A DNA stretch of 64,000 nucleotides from Geothrix sp. 21YS21S-2 (GTDB lineage: Bacteria > Acidobacteriota > Holophagae > Holophagales > Holophagaceae): positions 1,088,001 to 1,152,000 of the forward strand of contig NZ_CP132910.1 of assembly GCF_030846775.1 (NCBI RefSeq), in the 5' to 3' direction. A model generated the notes under the pieces. The model saw only the letters and a list, made by a program, of their open reading frames with translations. It did not search any database and was not told the origin of the DNA. How positions within the stretch are numbered: the first letter of the stretch is position 1; each line of letters starts with the position of its first letter. Of this stretch, positions 8,119-17,026 are shown in pieces. The position numbers and the translations under genes are program-made.

Positions 8119-8990
8119 GCGTTCACCTCTCCAGCGACGGTTGCGAGGAAGATCTCTTCGAGGGAGGCGCCCGCGGCGGCGTCGGGCGGAAGGCCCGCGG
8201 CCGCCAGGGCGGCTTCGCTGAACCGCGAGACGGTGGCCTCCAGGCCGAAGGCGCCCTGGGCGAGGTCCGCCGGCACCAGGGGCCCCAGGTCCGGGGCGTC
8301 CTGCGGCCCGCACCGGATGCGGCGGTGGCGGGCCTTGAGGTCCTCCATGGGTTCGTCCAGGAGCAGGCGTCCCCGGTGGAGGATGCCCACCCGGTCCGCG
8401 ATGCCCTCGATGCCGGCCAGGTCGTGGGTGGTGACGAACACGGTGGCGCCCCGCTCCCCAAGGTCATCCAGGACCTCCCGGTAGAGGTCCCGGCGGGCCA
8501 CGGGATCCAGGCCCAGGGTCGGGTCGTCCAGGACCAGCAGGTCCGGCCTGCCGCCCAGAGCCAGGGCAAGGGCGACCTGGGTCTGCTGGCCCCGGGAGAG
8601 GCGCCCGAAGGGCTGGCCGGGATCCACCCCGAACCGCTCGAGCCTCGCCGCCACGCCGGCAGCGTCCCAGGATGGGGCGAGGCTCCCGCAGAAGGCCGAG
8701 GCCTGGGCCGCGGTCATGCGCGGCGGCACCTGGGGCGTCTCGGGAACGACGCCGGTGCGCTCCATGGCGCGGGCCCGGCCGAGCCAGGCATCGGCGCCGA
8801 AAAGCTCGGCCCGCCCGGAGCGGGGCCGGTCGAGGCCCAGGAGGGCCTTCACGAAGGTGGACTTCCCGGCGCCGTTGCGGCCGAGGAGCGCATACACGGT
8901 GCCCGGCTCCACGGCCAGGTCCAGGCCCGCCAGGGCAACGGTGCGGCCGTAGGCCATGGTCAAGGCTTCACATCGCACAACCGCGGTCAT
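8115..8990 (-). CDS. ABC transporter ATP-binding protein
   Basis: A 291-residue ATPase with Walker A (LLGRNGAGKST), a Q-loop region (VVPETPQVPP), signature LSRGQQ, in which Arg replaces the usual Gly of LSGGQ, Walker B plus D-loop (LLVLDDPTLGLD) and H-loop (TTHD). The C-terminal extension of about 75 residues ends in GASLEEIFLATVAGE, a typical tail of ABC-2 exporter ATPases. It is flanked by ATGA overlaps on both sides, GntR regulator before it and permease after it, so the three genes form one operon. Substrate unknown. Confidence 0.95.
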   Translation of the reverse strand: MTAVVRCEALTMAYGRTVALAGLDLAVEPGTVYALLGRNGAGKSTFVKALLGLDRPRSGRAELFGADAWLGRARAMERTGVVPETPQVPPRMTAAQASAFCGSLAPSWDAAGVAARLERFGVDPGQPFGRLSRGQQTQVALALALGGRPDLLVLDDPTLGLDPVARRDLYREVLDDLGERGATVFVTTHDLAGIEGIADRVGILHRGRLLLDEPMEDLKARHRRIRCGPQDAPDLGPLVPADLAQGAFGLEATVSRFSEAALAAAGLPPDAAAGASLEEIFLATVAGEVNA

Positions 8991-9385
8991 CGGACCTCCC
9001 CCTTGCGTTCCAGTTCCGTCCAGGCCCCGTCCAGGGCGGCCGCGGCCTCCGGGTGCGGGAAGCCGAGGCTCCGCGCGAGGCCGGCGTACTTCGAGGCCCC
9101 TTCGGACAGCAGGAGCCTGCGCTCCTGCCCCATCGAGGCGGGATCGCCCTGGACGAAGGTGCCTTCGCCCCTGCGCATGGCCAGGAGGCCCGCCTCCACC
9201 AGCCGCTGGTAGGCCTTGGCCACCGTGGCGGGGTTCACCTGGAGGTCCCGGGCCAGTTCCCGCACCGACGGCACCGGCGCCCCCGGCCCCAGCGCGCCCG
9301 CGGCCACGAGCCTGTGGACGCCCTCCTCGATCTGTTTCCAGATGGGCACCGCCGAGGCGGGGTCCACCTGCAGGATTCCTCTCAT
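8987..9385 (-). CDS. GntR-family (YtrA-type) transcriptional regulator
   Basis: A 132-residue short GntR protein. The winged helix-turn-helix occupies residues 10-78 (PIWKQIEEGVHRLV, VPSVRELARDLQVNPATVAKAYQRL, GTFVQG), followed by only about 50 residues, which is the YtrA arrangement without a large effector domain. YtrA-type regulators usually repress the ABC operon they head, and here the gene is first in such an operon, overlapping the ATPase start by ATGA. An 8-4-8 palindrome lies 24 bases upstream and is the likely operator. Confidence 0.93.
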   Translation of the reverse strand: MRGILQVDPASAVPIWKQIEEGVHRLVAAGALGPGAPVPSVRELARDLQVNPATVAKAYQRLVEAGLLAMRRGEGTFVQGDPASMGQERRLLLSEGASKYAGLARSLGFPHPEAAAALDGAWTELERKGEVR

Positions 9386-9409
9386 GGTCGGCCTCTCGAT
9401 CCAAGTGTG

Positions 9410-9450
9410 TTACTGTAGTAATACAGTAATCCCCCGGCATCGGCTGTCAA
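9410..9450 (-). promoter_or_regulatory. promoter with palindromic operator for the GntR-ABC operon
   Basis: On the minus strand TTGACA (9450-9445) is followed after 16 bases by TACTGT (9428-9423) as a possible -10. A perfect inverted repeat, TTACTGTA-GTAA-TACAGTAA at 9410-9429, covers the -10 region. Bound repressor would block polymerase, which suits autoregulation by the adjacent GntR protein. The palindrome is seen directly; the factor that binds it is inferred from position. Confidence 0.72.
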
Positions 9451-9540
9451 CCTCCTATTTTCCAGGAGGGTGCAGGCCCCCCTGGACCTGCCCTTGGCAC
9501 CGGCGCCAGGAGCAGTCATGCTGTCGGGCAGGTGATCCCC

Positions 9541-10461
9541 ATGAGGCTCATTGAAGCGTTTTTTCCCCTCTGCCTGGCCCTCCTCATGGGGTGTTCCATC
9601 AGGCGCGTGGCCGTGGACCGCATCGGGAACGCCGTTGCCGGGAGCTCGGGAGTCTATGCCTCGGACGACGATCCGGAGCTGGTCCGGGACGCCACCCCCT
9701 TCGCCCTCAAGACCGTCGAGGGACTTCTCCAGGAGAGCCCGGCCCACCAGGGCCTCCTGCTCTCGGCCTGCTCAGGCTTCACCCAGTACGCCCACGCCTT
9801 CCTCCAGGACGAGGCGGACTATGCCGAGGCCAAGGATCCGGAGCGGGCCGCCGAATTGCGGGCCCGGGCGAAAAAGCTCTACCTGCGCGCCCGGGGCTAC
9901 GGCCTGCGGGGCCTGGAGGCCGCCCTGCCCGGGTTCGGGGACCAGCTGCGGACGGCCCCGGACGCCGCCCTGGCCCGGGCCGGCCGCAAGCAGGTGCCCC
10001 TGCTCTACTACACGGCGGCGGCCTGGGCCGCGGCCTTCGCCCTGGACGTCTCCGACTCCAGCCTCTCCGTGGACCAGACCCTCATGGAGAAGCTGGCCCG
10101 CCGCGCCCTGGCCCTGGACCCCGCCTGGGAGGGCGGCGCCGTCCACGAATTCCTCGTGGCCTGGGAGGCCGGCCACGCCCAGGCCGGGGGTTCCGCGGCC
10201 AAGGCCCGCGCCCACTTCCAGGAGGCGGTGCGCCTCTCCCGGGGCCTGCGGGCCTCGGTCTACGTCACCTTCGCGGAGGCCGTCGCCCTGGAAGCCCAGG
10301 ACCGCCCCGGATTCACCGCCCTCCTGGGCGACGCCCTCCGCGTGGACCCCGACCGGGATCCCGCCCGCCGAACCGCCATCCTGGTCGCCCAGCGACGGGC
10401 CCGGTGGCTGCTGGGCAGGTCCGGCGAACTCTTCAACGATCCAGAGGAAAAGCAGCCATGA
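9541..10461 (+). CDS. TatT-like TRAP-transporter-associated TPR lipoprotein
   Basis: A 306-residue exported protein whose N-terminus (RLIEAFFPLCLALLMGCS) ends in a lipobox Cys. The body is helical and repeats tetratricopeptide-like units (FALKTVEGLLQESPAHQGLL, AARAHFQEAVRLSRGL-type helices), with VYVTFAEAVALEAQDRPGF near the end, as in TatT (Tp0956 of Treponema pallidum). TatT trimers dock on the periplasmic TRAP binding protein. I chose the ATG at 9541, with AGGTGA five bases upstream, over a GTG nine bases earlier. The stop overlaps the DctP start by ATGA, so it belongs to the TRAP operon. Confidence 0.88.
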   Translation: MRLIEAFFPLCLALLMGCSIRRVAVDRIGNAVAGSSGVYASDDDPELVRDATPFALKTVEGLLQESPAHQGLLLSACSGFTQYAHAFLQDEADYAEAKDPERAAELRARAKKLYLRARGYGLRGLEAALPGFGDQLRTAPDAALARAGRKQVPLLYYTAAAWAAAFALDVSDSSLSVDQTLMEKLARRALALDPAWEGGAVHEFLVAWEAGHAQAGGSAAKARAHFQEAVRLSRGLRASVYVTFAEAVALEAQDRPGFTALLGDALRVDPDRDPARRTAILVAQRRARWLLGRSGELFNDPEEKQP

Positions 10462-11450
10462 AACCCTTCCGCATCGCGTCCCTCCTGCTCGCGTCCCTGC
10501 TGCCCCTGGGCGCCCAGGTGACCCTCAAGATGGCCACCCTCCTTCCGGAGAACTCCTCCTGGTTCCGCATCGTCAAGGACATGGGCGACACCTGGGCCAA
10601 GGTCTCGGGCGGCCGGGTCAAGGTCGTGTTCTACCCCGGGGGCCGCCAGGGCGACGAGCCCGACGTGGTGCGCAAGATGCGCCTGGGCTCGCTCCAGGGA
10701 GCCGTGCTCACCTCCCAGGGCCTGGCGGAGATCGACCGGTCCGTGTTCGCCCTGAGCATCCCCCTGGCCTTCGAAACGTCCGAGGAGGTGTACGCCACCC
10801 TGGAGGCCATGCGCCCCGGCCTGGAGGCCGGCATCGCGGCCCGGGGCTTCGTCCCCCTGAACTGGGCCGACGGCGGCTGGGTCCGCATCTTCTCGCGCAA
10901 GCCCGTGGCCACGCCCGACGACCTGCGCCACCAGAAGCTGTTCCAGTGGGCCGGCGACACGAAGACCCTGGAGATCTGGAAGACCGGCGGGTTCAACGCC
11001 ATCCCCGCCCCGGCCACGGAACTGGCGACGGGCCTGCAGACCGGGCTCCTGGATGCCTTCCTGACCTCGCCCCAGGTGGTCCTGGTCACACGGTACTACG
11101 AGCAGGCGCCCCACATGACCGACCTGAAGTGGGCCATCATCATGGCGGGGACCGTGGTCACGAAGGCGGCGTGGGACCGCGTCCCCGCGGACGTCCGCCC
11201 CGCCCTGCTCAAGGCCGCCCAGGACGCCGGGAACCGCCTGAGGGCCGACATGCGCGCCACCGAGGAACGGGACCTGCAGGCCCTGCGGGGCGCAGGGGTG
11301 AAGATCGTTCCGGTGGACGCCCACGGCCGGGAGCTGTGGCGGAAGATGGTGGCGGGCGCCGCCGGGAAGGTTCGCGGCGAGTTCGTGCCGGCCCAGGCCT
11401 ACGACGAGGCCCTGAAGGACCGGGACGCCTATCGGCGCGCCCACCGATGA
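10458..11450 (+). CDS. TRAP transporter periplasmic substrate-binding protein (DctP family)
   Basis: A 330-residue exported protein with signal peptide (residues 1-19, ending LGAQ). Family marks include VTLKMATLLPENSSWF at the mature N-terminus, the conserved Arg strand KVVFYPGGRQGDE, and LQTGLLDAFLTSPQVVL in the second lobe. It captures an organic acid or similar solute and delivers it to the DctQM membrane protein; the ligand cannot be told from sequence. ATGA overlaps at both ends place it between TatT and DctQM in one translationally coupled operon. Confidence 0.94.
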   Translation: MKPFRIASLLLASLLPLGAQVTLKMATLLPENSSWFRIVKDMGDTWAKVSGGRVKVVFYPGGRQGDEPDVVRKMRLGSLQGAVLTSQGLAEIDRSVFALSIPLAFETSEEVYATLEAMRPGLEAGIAARGFVPLNWADGGWVRIFSRKPVATPDDLRHQKLFQWAGDTKTLEIWKTGGFNAIPAPATELATGLQTGLLDAFLTSPQVVLVTRYYEQAPHMTDLKWAIIMAGTVVTKAAWDRVPADVRPALLKAAQDAGNRLRADMRATEERDLQALRGAGVKIVPVDAHGRELWRKMVAGAAGKVRGEFVPAQAYDEALKDRDAYRRAHR

Positions 11451-13270
11451 GGATCCTCAAGAAGCTGCTCCTCGCCGGCGAAGGCATCGTCCTGGTGGCC
11501 AGCTTCCTGGCGCTGTGCCTCCTGCCCCTGGTGGACACCGCGGGGCGGAGCCTGGGCGGCTTCCACGTGCCGGGGGCCGCGGACCTGGTGCAGGTCCTGA
11601 CCCTCTGGCTCACCTTCGTGGGGGCCCTGGCCGCCACCGGCCAGGGCGAGCACCTCACCCTCTCCACCTCCCAGTGGCTGGGGCAGGGCCGCCTGGGCCG
11701 GGCGGCGCACTGGGCCGCCGGGGCCGTCTCCGCGGCCGTGGCCGCCCTGCTGGCCTACGCGTCGGCCCAGGTGGTGCTGGCCAACCGTCTCGACCCGCGG
11801 ATGCTCTCCATCGGCATCCCCGAGTGGGCCCCGGAGGCCATCATGCCCCTGGCCCTTGCGGCCATGGCGCTGACCTTCGCCTACCGGGCCCACGGCACCT
11901 GGCGGGGCCGCGCCGCGGCCCTGGCGGCCGTTCCCCTCGCCTTCGCCGCGGGCCTCCTGCCCCCCCAGGCGGCCTCGAAGGCCTGGATCGCGGCGGCGGC
12001 CATCCTGGCCTCGCTCCTGGTGGGGACGCCGGTCTTCGTGGCCCTGGGCGGCGTGGCCATCTGCCTCTTCTTCGCGCAGGGCACGCCCGTGGCGGCGGTC
12101 TCGGCCGAGATCTACCGGCTCGTGGCCTCCCCCACCCTCCCGGCGATCCCGCTGCTGGCCGGGGCGGGCTACGTGCTGGCCGAGAGCGGCGCCTCGGAAC
12201 GGCTGGTGCGGTTCTTCCGGGCCTGGCTGGGCTTCCTGCCGGGGGGCATGGCGGTGATGGTGGCCATGGTGTGCGCCCTGTTCACCACCTTCACCGGCGG
12301 CTCCGGCGTGACCATCATCGCGCTCGGCGGACTGGTGTACCCGATGCTCCGGAAGGACGGCTACTCCGAAGGCTTCTCGCTGGGCCTCGTGACGGCCTCG
12401 GGCGCGCTCGGCCTGCTGCTGCCCCCGAGCCTCCCGGTGATCCTCTACAGCGTCGTCGCCAGCAGCCGGGACACGGTGGTGCCCGCGGACCGGCTGTACC
12501 TGGCCGGGCTGGTGCCCGGGCTCCTGCTCATCGCGCTCACCGCGGGCTATGGCATCTGGGTGGGGAGGAAGGTCGAGGGCCCGCGCTCCGCCTTCACCTG
12601 GAGCGAGGCCCTGGCCGCCACCTGGAAGGCCAAGTGGGAGCTGCTCCTGCCCCTGGTGATCATCGGCCTCTTCGCCAGCGGCCGCGCCACGATGCTGGAG
12701 ACCGCCGCGGGGGCCCTGGCGTACACCATCGTCGCGGAGTGCTTCATCACGAGGGACCTCCACCCCGCCCGGGACCTGCCCCGGGTGCTGCTCAAGGCCT
12801 CGGCCCTCATGGGCGCCGTGCTGATCCTCCTGAGCGTGGCCATGGGGCTCACCAGCTACCTGGTGGACGCCCAGGTGCCGGACGCGCTCCTGGCCTGGAC
12901 CCGCGCCCACGTGCATTCCCGCTTCGTCTTCCTCCTGGCGCTGAACGTCCTTCTCCTGGTGCTGGGAAGCGTGCTGGAGATCTACTCCGCCATCATCGTG
13001 CTGGCCCCCATCATCGCGCCCATGGGAGCGCTGTACGGCATCCACCCCGTGCACCTGGGCATCCTCTTCCTCGCCAACCTCGAGGTGGGCTTCCTCCTGC
13101 CCCCGGTGGGCCTCAACCTCTTCCTGTCCTCCAGCCGCTTCGGGATCCCCCTGCCCCGCCTCTACCGCACCGTCCTGCCCTTCCTCCTCATCCTCGGCAT
13201 CGGCCTCCTGCTCGTCACCTACGCGCCGGAACTCTCCCTGACCCTCCCGCGATGGGCCGGCAAAGGGTAG
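11447..13270 (+). CDS. TRAP transporter fused DctQ-DctM permease
   Basis: A 607-residue integral membrane protein. Residues 1-160 make the four-helix DctQ-type small subunit (including VLTLWLTFVGALAATGQGEHL), joined to a DctM-type large subunit with about 12 helices, including FTTFTGGSGVTIIALGG, LLLPPSLPVILYSVV, and the mirrored second motif FLLPPVGLNLFLSSSRFG. These are the two pseudo-symmetric substrate and sodium-site loops of TRAP membrane subunits. Fusion of Q and M in one chain is known in other bacteria. The ATG overlaps the DctP stop. Confidence 0.95.
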   Translation: MRILKKLLLAGEGIVLVASFLALCLLPLVDTAGRSLGGFHVPGAADLVQVLTLWLTFVGALAATGQGEHLTLSTSQWLGQGRLGRAAHWAAGAVSAAVAALLAYASAQVVLANRLDPRMLSIGIPEWAPEAIMPLALAAMALTFAYRAHGTWRGRAAALAAVPLAFAAGLLPPQAASKAWIAAAAILASLLVGTPVFVALGGVAICLFFAQGTPVAAVSAEIYRLVASPTLPAIPLLAGAGYVLAESGASERLVRFFRAWLGFLPGGMAVMVAMVCALFTTFTGGSGVTIIALGGLVYPMLRKDGYSEGFSLGLVTASGALGLLLPPSLPVILYSVVASSRDTVVPADRLYLAGLVPGLLLIALTAGYGIWVGRKVEGPRSAFTWSEALAATWKAKWELLLPLVIIGLFASGRATMLETAAGALAYTIVAECFITRDLHPARDLPRVLLKASALMGAVLILLSVAMGLTSYLVDAQVPDALLAWTRAHVHSRFVFLLALNVLLLVLGSVLEIYSAIIVLAPIIAPMGALYGIHPVHLGILFLANLEVGFLLPPVGLNLFLSSSRFGIPLPRLYRTVLPFLLILGIGLLLVTYAPELSLTLPRWAGKG

Positions 13271-13278
13271 AGTGGGGA

Positions 13279-13914
13279 ATGCCGCGCGCCGTACTCTTCG
13301 ATCTCGACGGGACCCTGGTGGACTCCAGGGCCGATCTGGCCACCGGGGTCAACCTCACCCGCGTGGACCTGGGCCTGCCGCCCCTGGAACCGGCCCAGGT
13401 GGCCGGTTTCGTGGGGGACGGGGTCCGGAAGCTGCTGACCCGGTCCCTCCCCGAATGCCCCGGGCGCCTGGAGGAGGCCCTGGAGCTGAACCGGGGCCAC
13501 TACGGACGGCACCTCCTGGACGCCACCCGGCTCTACCCCGGGGTCCAGGCCGCCCTCGAGGCCGTTCGTGCCGGGGGGTTCCGCCTGGCCGTGGTCACCA
13601 ACAAGCCCCGGGAGTTCACGCTGCCCATCCTGGAGGGCCTGGGGGTCCTCGGCCTGTTCGGCACGGTGGTTGCGGGGGGCGACTGCCCGGACCTCAAGCC
13701 CGACCCGAGGCCCCTGCTCCTGGCCCTGGAGCGCTGCGGGAGCGGGGCGGAGGGCTCCTGGATCGCGGGGGACCACCACACCGACCTGGAGGCCGGGAGG
13801 CGCGCAGGGGTCAAGCGGTGCCTGTGCCGGTACGGCTTCGGCACCCCCGGCGGCGAGGCCTGGGACCTGGCCGTGGAGAACCTCCAGGAGCTGGCGTCGC
13901 ACCTGGCGTCCTGA
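13279..13914 (+). CDS. HAD-family phosphatase, phosphoglycolate-phosphatase-like
   Basis: A 211-residue HAD hydrolase with all four motifs: DLDGTLVDS (nucleophile and acid Asp, residues 8-16), VVTNKP, the conserved Lys in LKPDPRP, and GDHHTD for the metal site. A helical cap lies between motifs I and II. The order and length suit Gph/PGP-type enzymes that dephosphorylate 2-phosphoglycolate, though related members take other small phosphates. It starts eight bases after the TRAP operon ends and may be co-transcribed. Confidence 0.9.
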   Translation: MPRAVLFDLDGTLVDSRADLATGVNLTRVDLGLPPLEPAQVAGFVGDGVRKLLTRSLPECPGRLEEALELNRGHYGRHLLDATRLYPGVQAALEAVRAGGFRLAVVTNKPREFTLPILEGLGVLGLFGTVVAGGDCPDLKPDPRPLLLALERCGSGAEGSWIAGDHHTDLEAGRRAGVKRCLCRYGFGTPGGEAWDLAVENLQELASHLAS

Positions 13915-13968
13915 TGCGCGGGCCCGAACGCGACTAAGATGGAGGGGAACCTCTCTCCAAGGCCACCC

Positions 13969-15795
13969 ATGAACCTGCGCAGACTCGTCCCGGTCGTCGT
14001 CTTCCTGATCCTGGCCGGAGCGGTGGGCGCGGGACTCTACCAGACCCGGGGCCCGGACGCCGCGCCGCCCCCCAAGCCCCTGCCCAAGGGGGCCGAGGCC
14101 CAGGTGGACCAGGAGCCCAACCTCACCGCCCGGCGCCTGGCCGCCTTCGCCTTCTCCCCGGAGGAGAAGCAGTTCGCCCGCGACGCGGAACGCCTGGCCG
14201 ACCATGAAGTGGATCTGGCCTTCAACGACGCCCTGCGCCAGGCCGCCTACGCCGCGCCTCCGCCCACCCCCGCCGTGCGCGAGCTCCAGGCGACCAAGGA
14301 CAAGCAGGAACGGGCCGTGGACGAGGGCGGGCGGAACGTCGCCCGGCTCACCAAGGCCGTGGCCGCGGCCCGGGAACAGGACAAGGACGACCTGGAGGAC
14401 CAGCTGGAGGTGGCCAAGGCCCAGCTCGAGCTGGACAAGGACGAACTGGACGCCACCGGGGCCATGCTCGAGAAGCTCGGCGCCGATCCCGTCGCCCGGA
14501 TCCGCCGCCTCAAGGCCTCGTTCACAGCCAAGGAGGAAGCCGCCGAAGACGAGGCCGCCGGGGCCCCGGCGCGCTTCCAGCCCGGCAGCCTCCTGCAGCG
14601 CCTGGACACCTGGAACCGGCTGCGCAGGAAGGCCGGACTCCTGGCCCAGGCCCGCGGGAACGCCCTGGCCAAGACCGAGGAGCTCAGCGCGCGCCAGCAG
14701 GCCCTGGAAAAGGACGTCGCCCAGGAAAAGGAGGACCGGGAATCCGCCCGCAAGCAGGCCAAGGGCTTCGCCCTCAACGAGCGGGGCGCCGCCGGGGCCG
14801 CCGGCACCTCCCGGGAGACGGCCCGGGCCACGCTCATGACGCTCAAGTACTTCACCGAGACGCAGCGCACCCTGGCGGACCTGGGCAAGCGCTACCAGGA
14901 CGAGAAGGAACTGGCGCGGGTCTACCAGGACTGGGGCAGCCTGGTGCGCCTGGACCAGCGCGCCGCGGCCCACGCCGTCCTCCAGCACGCCGCCTGGATC
15001 GTCCTGGTCCTGGTGCTCATCTGGTTCGCCGAGCGCATCTTCGAGGCGATCTTCGGCCGGATCACCGCCGGCCGCAAGCGCGTGAGCCGCAACCTGAAGG
15101 TGGTGAAGTTCGCCGCCCAGGTGGTGGGCGTCCTGGCCATCCTCCTCATCATCCTGGGCACGCCGAGCCAGCTCACCACGCTCTTCGGGCTCGCCGGCGC
15201 AGGCCTCACCGTGGCCCTGAAGGACTTCATCATCTCGTTCTTCGGGTGGTTCATCCTGGTGGGCCCCAAGGGCATCCACGTGGGCGACTGGGTGGAGATC
15301 CGGGGCGTCAGCGGCGAGGTCATCGAGATCGGCCTCCTGCGCACCCTGATCCTCGAGACGGGGAACTGGAGCGACGCCGGGCACCCCACGGGCCGGGTCG
15401 TCTCCTTCGTGAACAGCTTCGCCATGGAGGGGCACTACTTCAACTTCTCCTCCGCGGGCCAGTGGATGTGGGACGAACTCAACGTGAACGTGCCCGCCGG
15501 CAAGGACCCCTACCCCATGGTGGACGGCGTCCGGGCCCTGGTGGAGGCGCGCACGGGGGAGAACGCCGCGCAGGCCTTCAAGGAATGGGAACGGGCCGAC
15601 CGCGGCTACCGCATCCAGGGCCTCAAGGCCGAGCCCAGCATCAGCATCGTCCCCGCCGGCAGCGGCGTGGAGATCCGGGTCCGCTACATCACCCGGGCCC
15701 AGGACCGCAACGTCCTGCGCAAGGAGCTGAACGAGGCCGTGGTGGAGATGCTGCACGGCAAGCGGGAGGAACCGGCCCAGCCACCGGTCGTATAG
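13969..15795 (+). CDS. MscS-family mechanosensitive channel with large coiled-coil exported domain
   Basis: A 608-residue protein. An N-terminal hydrophobic segment (residues 4-22) is followed by about 300 residues rich in charged heptads (KDKQERAVDEGGRN..., LEDQLEVAKAQLELDKDELD) predicted to be coiled coil outside the membrane. Three helices follow at about 340-358, 380-398 and 402-428; the pore-lining one contains GLAGAGLTVALKDFIISFFG, the MscS signature, then the beta domain VGDWVEIRGVSGEVIEIG. It would open on membrane tension to release solutes. The start at 13969 gives a clean signal segment; an ATG 30 bases earlier is possible. Confidence 0.93.
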   Translation: MNLRRLVPVVVFLILAGAVGAGLYQTRGPDAAPPPKPLPKGAEAQVDQEPNLTARRLAAFAFSPEEKQFARDAERLADHEVDLAFNDALRQAAYAAPPPTPAVRELQATKDKQERAVDEGGRNVARLTKAVAAAREQDKDDLEDQLEVAKAQLELDKDELDATGAMLEKLGADPVARIRRLKASFTAKEEAAEDEAAGAPARFQPGSLLQRLDTWNRLRRKAGLLAQARGNALAKTEELSARQQALEKDVAQEKEDRESARKQAKGFALNERGAAGAAGTSRETARATLMTLKYFTETQRTLADLGKRYQDEKELARVYQDWGSLVRLDQRAAAHAVLQHAAWIVLVLVLIWFAERIFEAIFGRITAGRKRVSRNLKVVKFAAQVVGVLAILLIILGTPSQLTTLFGLAGAGLTVALKDFIISFFGWFILVGPKGIHVGDWVEIRGVSGEVIEIGLLRTLILETGNWSDAGHPTGRVVSFVNSFAMEGHYFNFSSAGQWMWDELNVNVPAGKDPYPMVDGVRALVEARTGENAAQAFKEWERADRGYRIQGLKAEPSISIVPAGSGVEIRVRYITRAQDRNVLRKELNEAVVEMLHGKREEPAQPPVV

Positions 15796-15886
15796 AAAAA
15801 AGAGGACTTGCCTCCGGACCGCCGCAGGCCCATCCTTCGGGGGATTTGTTCGTGGCCCCCTTTTCAGCCCATTTTAATGAGCCCCC

Positions 15887-17026
15887 ATGCACCCTGCGGC
15901 CCGCAGGGCCTCCATCCTGGCCCTGCTCCTCCTCCTGGTCCCCGCCTTCGGCCAGACGCCCCTGCGCCTGACCTTCTCCAACCGCACGCGGGGCCCCCTG
16001 GCGGAGCGCCCCGTCTACGTCACCGTCACCGCCCAGGACGATGCGGGGCGGTTCCTGCGCATGGATGGCGCGGGCGCCTTCCATCCGTGCCTCCCCGCCG
16101 ACAATACGGTTCCCCTGGCCGGCCGGCGTTGGTGCGCCTACTCCTTCCCCCTTCCCGGGGCCGTGGACCTGGACACGGGCCTCAACCTGCGCGGCGGGCG
16201 CATCTATCTGAGCATCGGCGCCCCCCTGTGGCTGCGGGTGGATGCCGCCACCGGGGGCCTGGTGCAGCCGGATCCGGGCAACGGGGAGGACCCCAACCGC
16301 CACACCCTCTTCGACTGGGCGGAGTTCGCCCTGGACCGCTCGGGGCTCCATGCCAACACCACCTGCGTGGACCAGTTCGGCCTGCCGCTCACCCTGCGGG
16401 CCCGGGACCGGGACGGGACCGCCGCGGGCCCCGTGGGGCTCGCCGCGAGCCGCTCGGACCTGATGCGGGACTTCAAGGCCACCGTCCCCGCGGCCTTCCG
16501 CCGCCTCGTCCAGGACCTGCGCATCCGCGCCCCCGGCCACGCCCCGGAGGGGCCCCTGCGCCGGCACCTGGACGGCTACATCCGGGAGATGTGGGAACGC
16601 TACCGCCGCGAACCCCTCGTCCTCACCCCGGACCAGGGCACCTTCACGGGCCGTGTGGAACCCGGCGGCGTCCTCGTCTTCACGCGCCCCGGGGACCCCG
16701 AGAGGCACCTGATCCGGGCCATGCCCACCACCCTCGAGGCCTTCCGCTGCGACGGCCCCCTGGCCCAGGGCAGCGCCCTGGAGAAGGTCCTGGGGGCCCA
16801 GCTCGCCGCGATGCTCAACCGCCACATCCTGGAGACGCCCTCGAGATGGCGGGACGCGTCAAGCTACTACGCCGCGGGCCCGGCCAACGCCTACGCGCGC
16901 TTCTGGCACCAGCGCGGGCTGGGGGGAAAGGCCTACGGCTTCGCCTACGACGACGTGAACGACCAGGCCACGCTCATCCACGTGGCTGAACCGGAGGAGC
17001 TGGACGTCGGGTTCAGGATCGACTAG
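15887..17026 (+). CDS. glycoside hydrolase family 64-like beta-1,3-glucanase
   Basis: A 379-residue secreted protein with signal peptide (ending PAFGQ). Family-64 traits: the thaumatin-like N-terminal barrel with LRLTFSNRT and RIYLSIGAPLWLRVD, the catalytic-cleft segment NRHTLFDWAEFALD followed by HANTTCVDQFGLPLTL, and the C-terminal FWHQRGLGGKAYGFAYDDVNDQ. GH64 enzymes cut beta-1,3-glucan (laminarin, callose-type, fungal walls) to oligosaccharides. The D/E-containing segments are intact by eye. Its stop overlaps the stop of the convergent barrel gene by three bases. Confidence 0.88.
   Translation: MHPAARRASILALLLLLVPAFGQTPLRLTFSNRTRGPLAERPVYVTVTAQDDAGRFLRMDGAGAFHPCLPADNTVPLAGRRWCAYSFPLPGAVDLDTGLNLRGGRIYLSIGAPLWLRVDAATGGLVQPDPGNGEDPNRHTLFDWAEFALDRSGLHANTTCVDQFGLPLTLRARDRDGTAAGPVGLAASRSDLMRDFKATVPAAFRRLVQDLRIRAPGHAPEGPLRRHLDGYIREMWERYRREPLVLTPDQGTFTGRVEPGGVLVFTRPGDPERHLIRAMPTTLEAFRCDGPLAQGSALEKVLGAQLAAMLNRHILETPSRWRDASSYYAAGPANAYARFWHQRGLGGKAYGFAYDDVNDQATLIHVAEPEELDVGFRID

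Noticed and set aside
13219-15756. 845-codon open frame on the minus strand
   Set aside because: Antisense to the HAD phosphatase and the MscS channel; no domain pattern.
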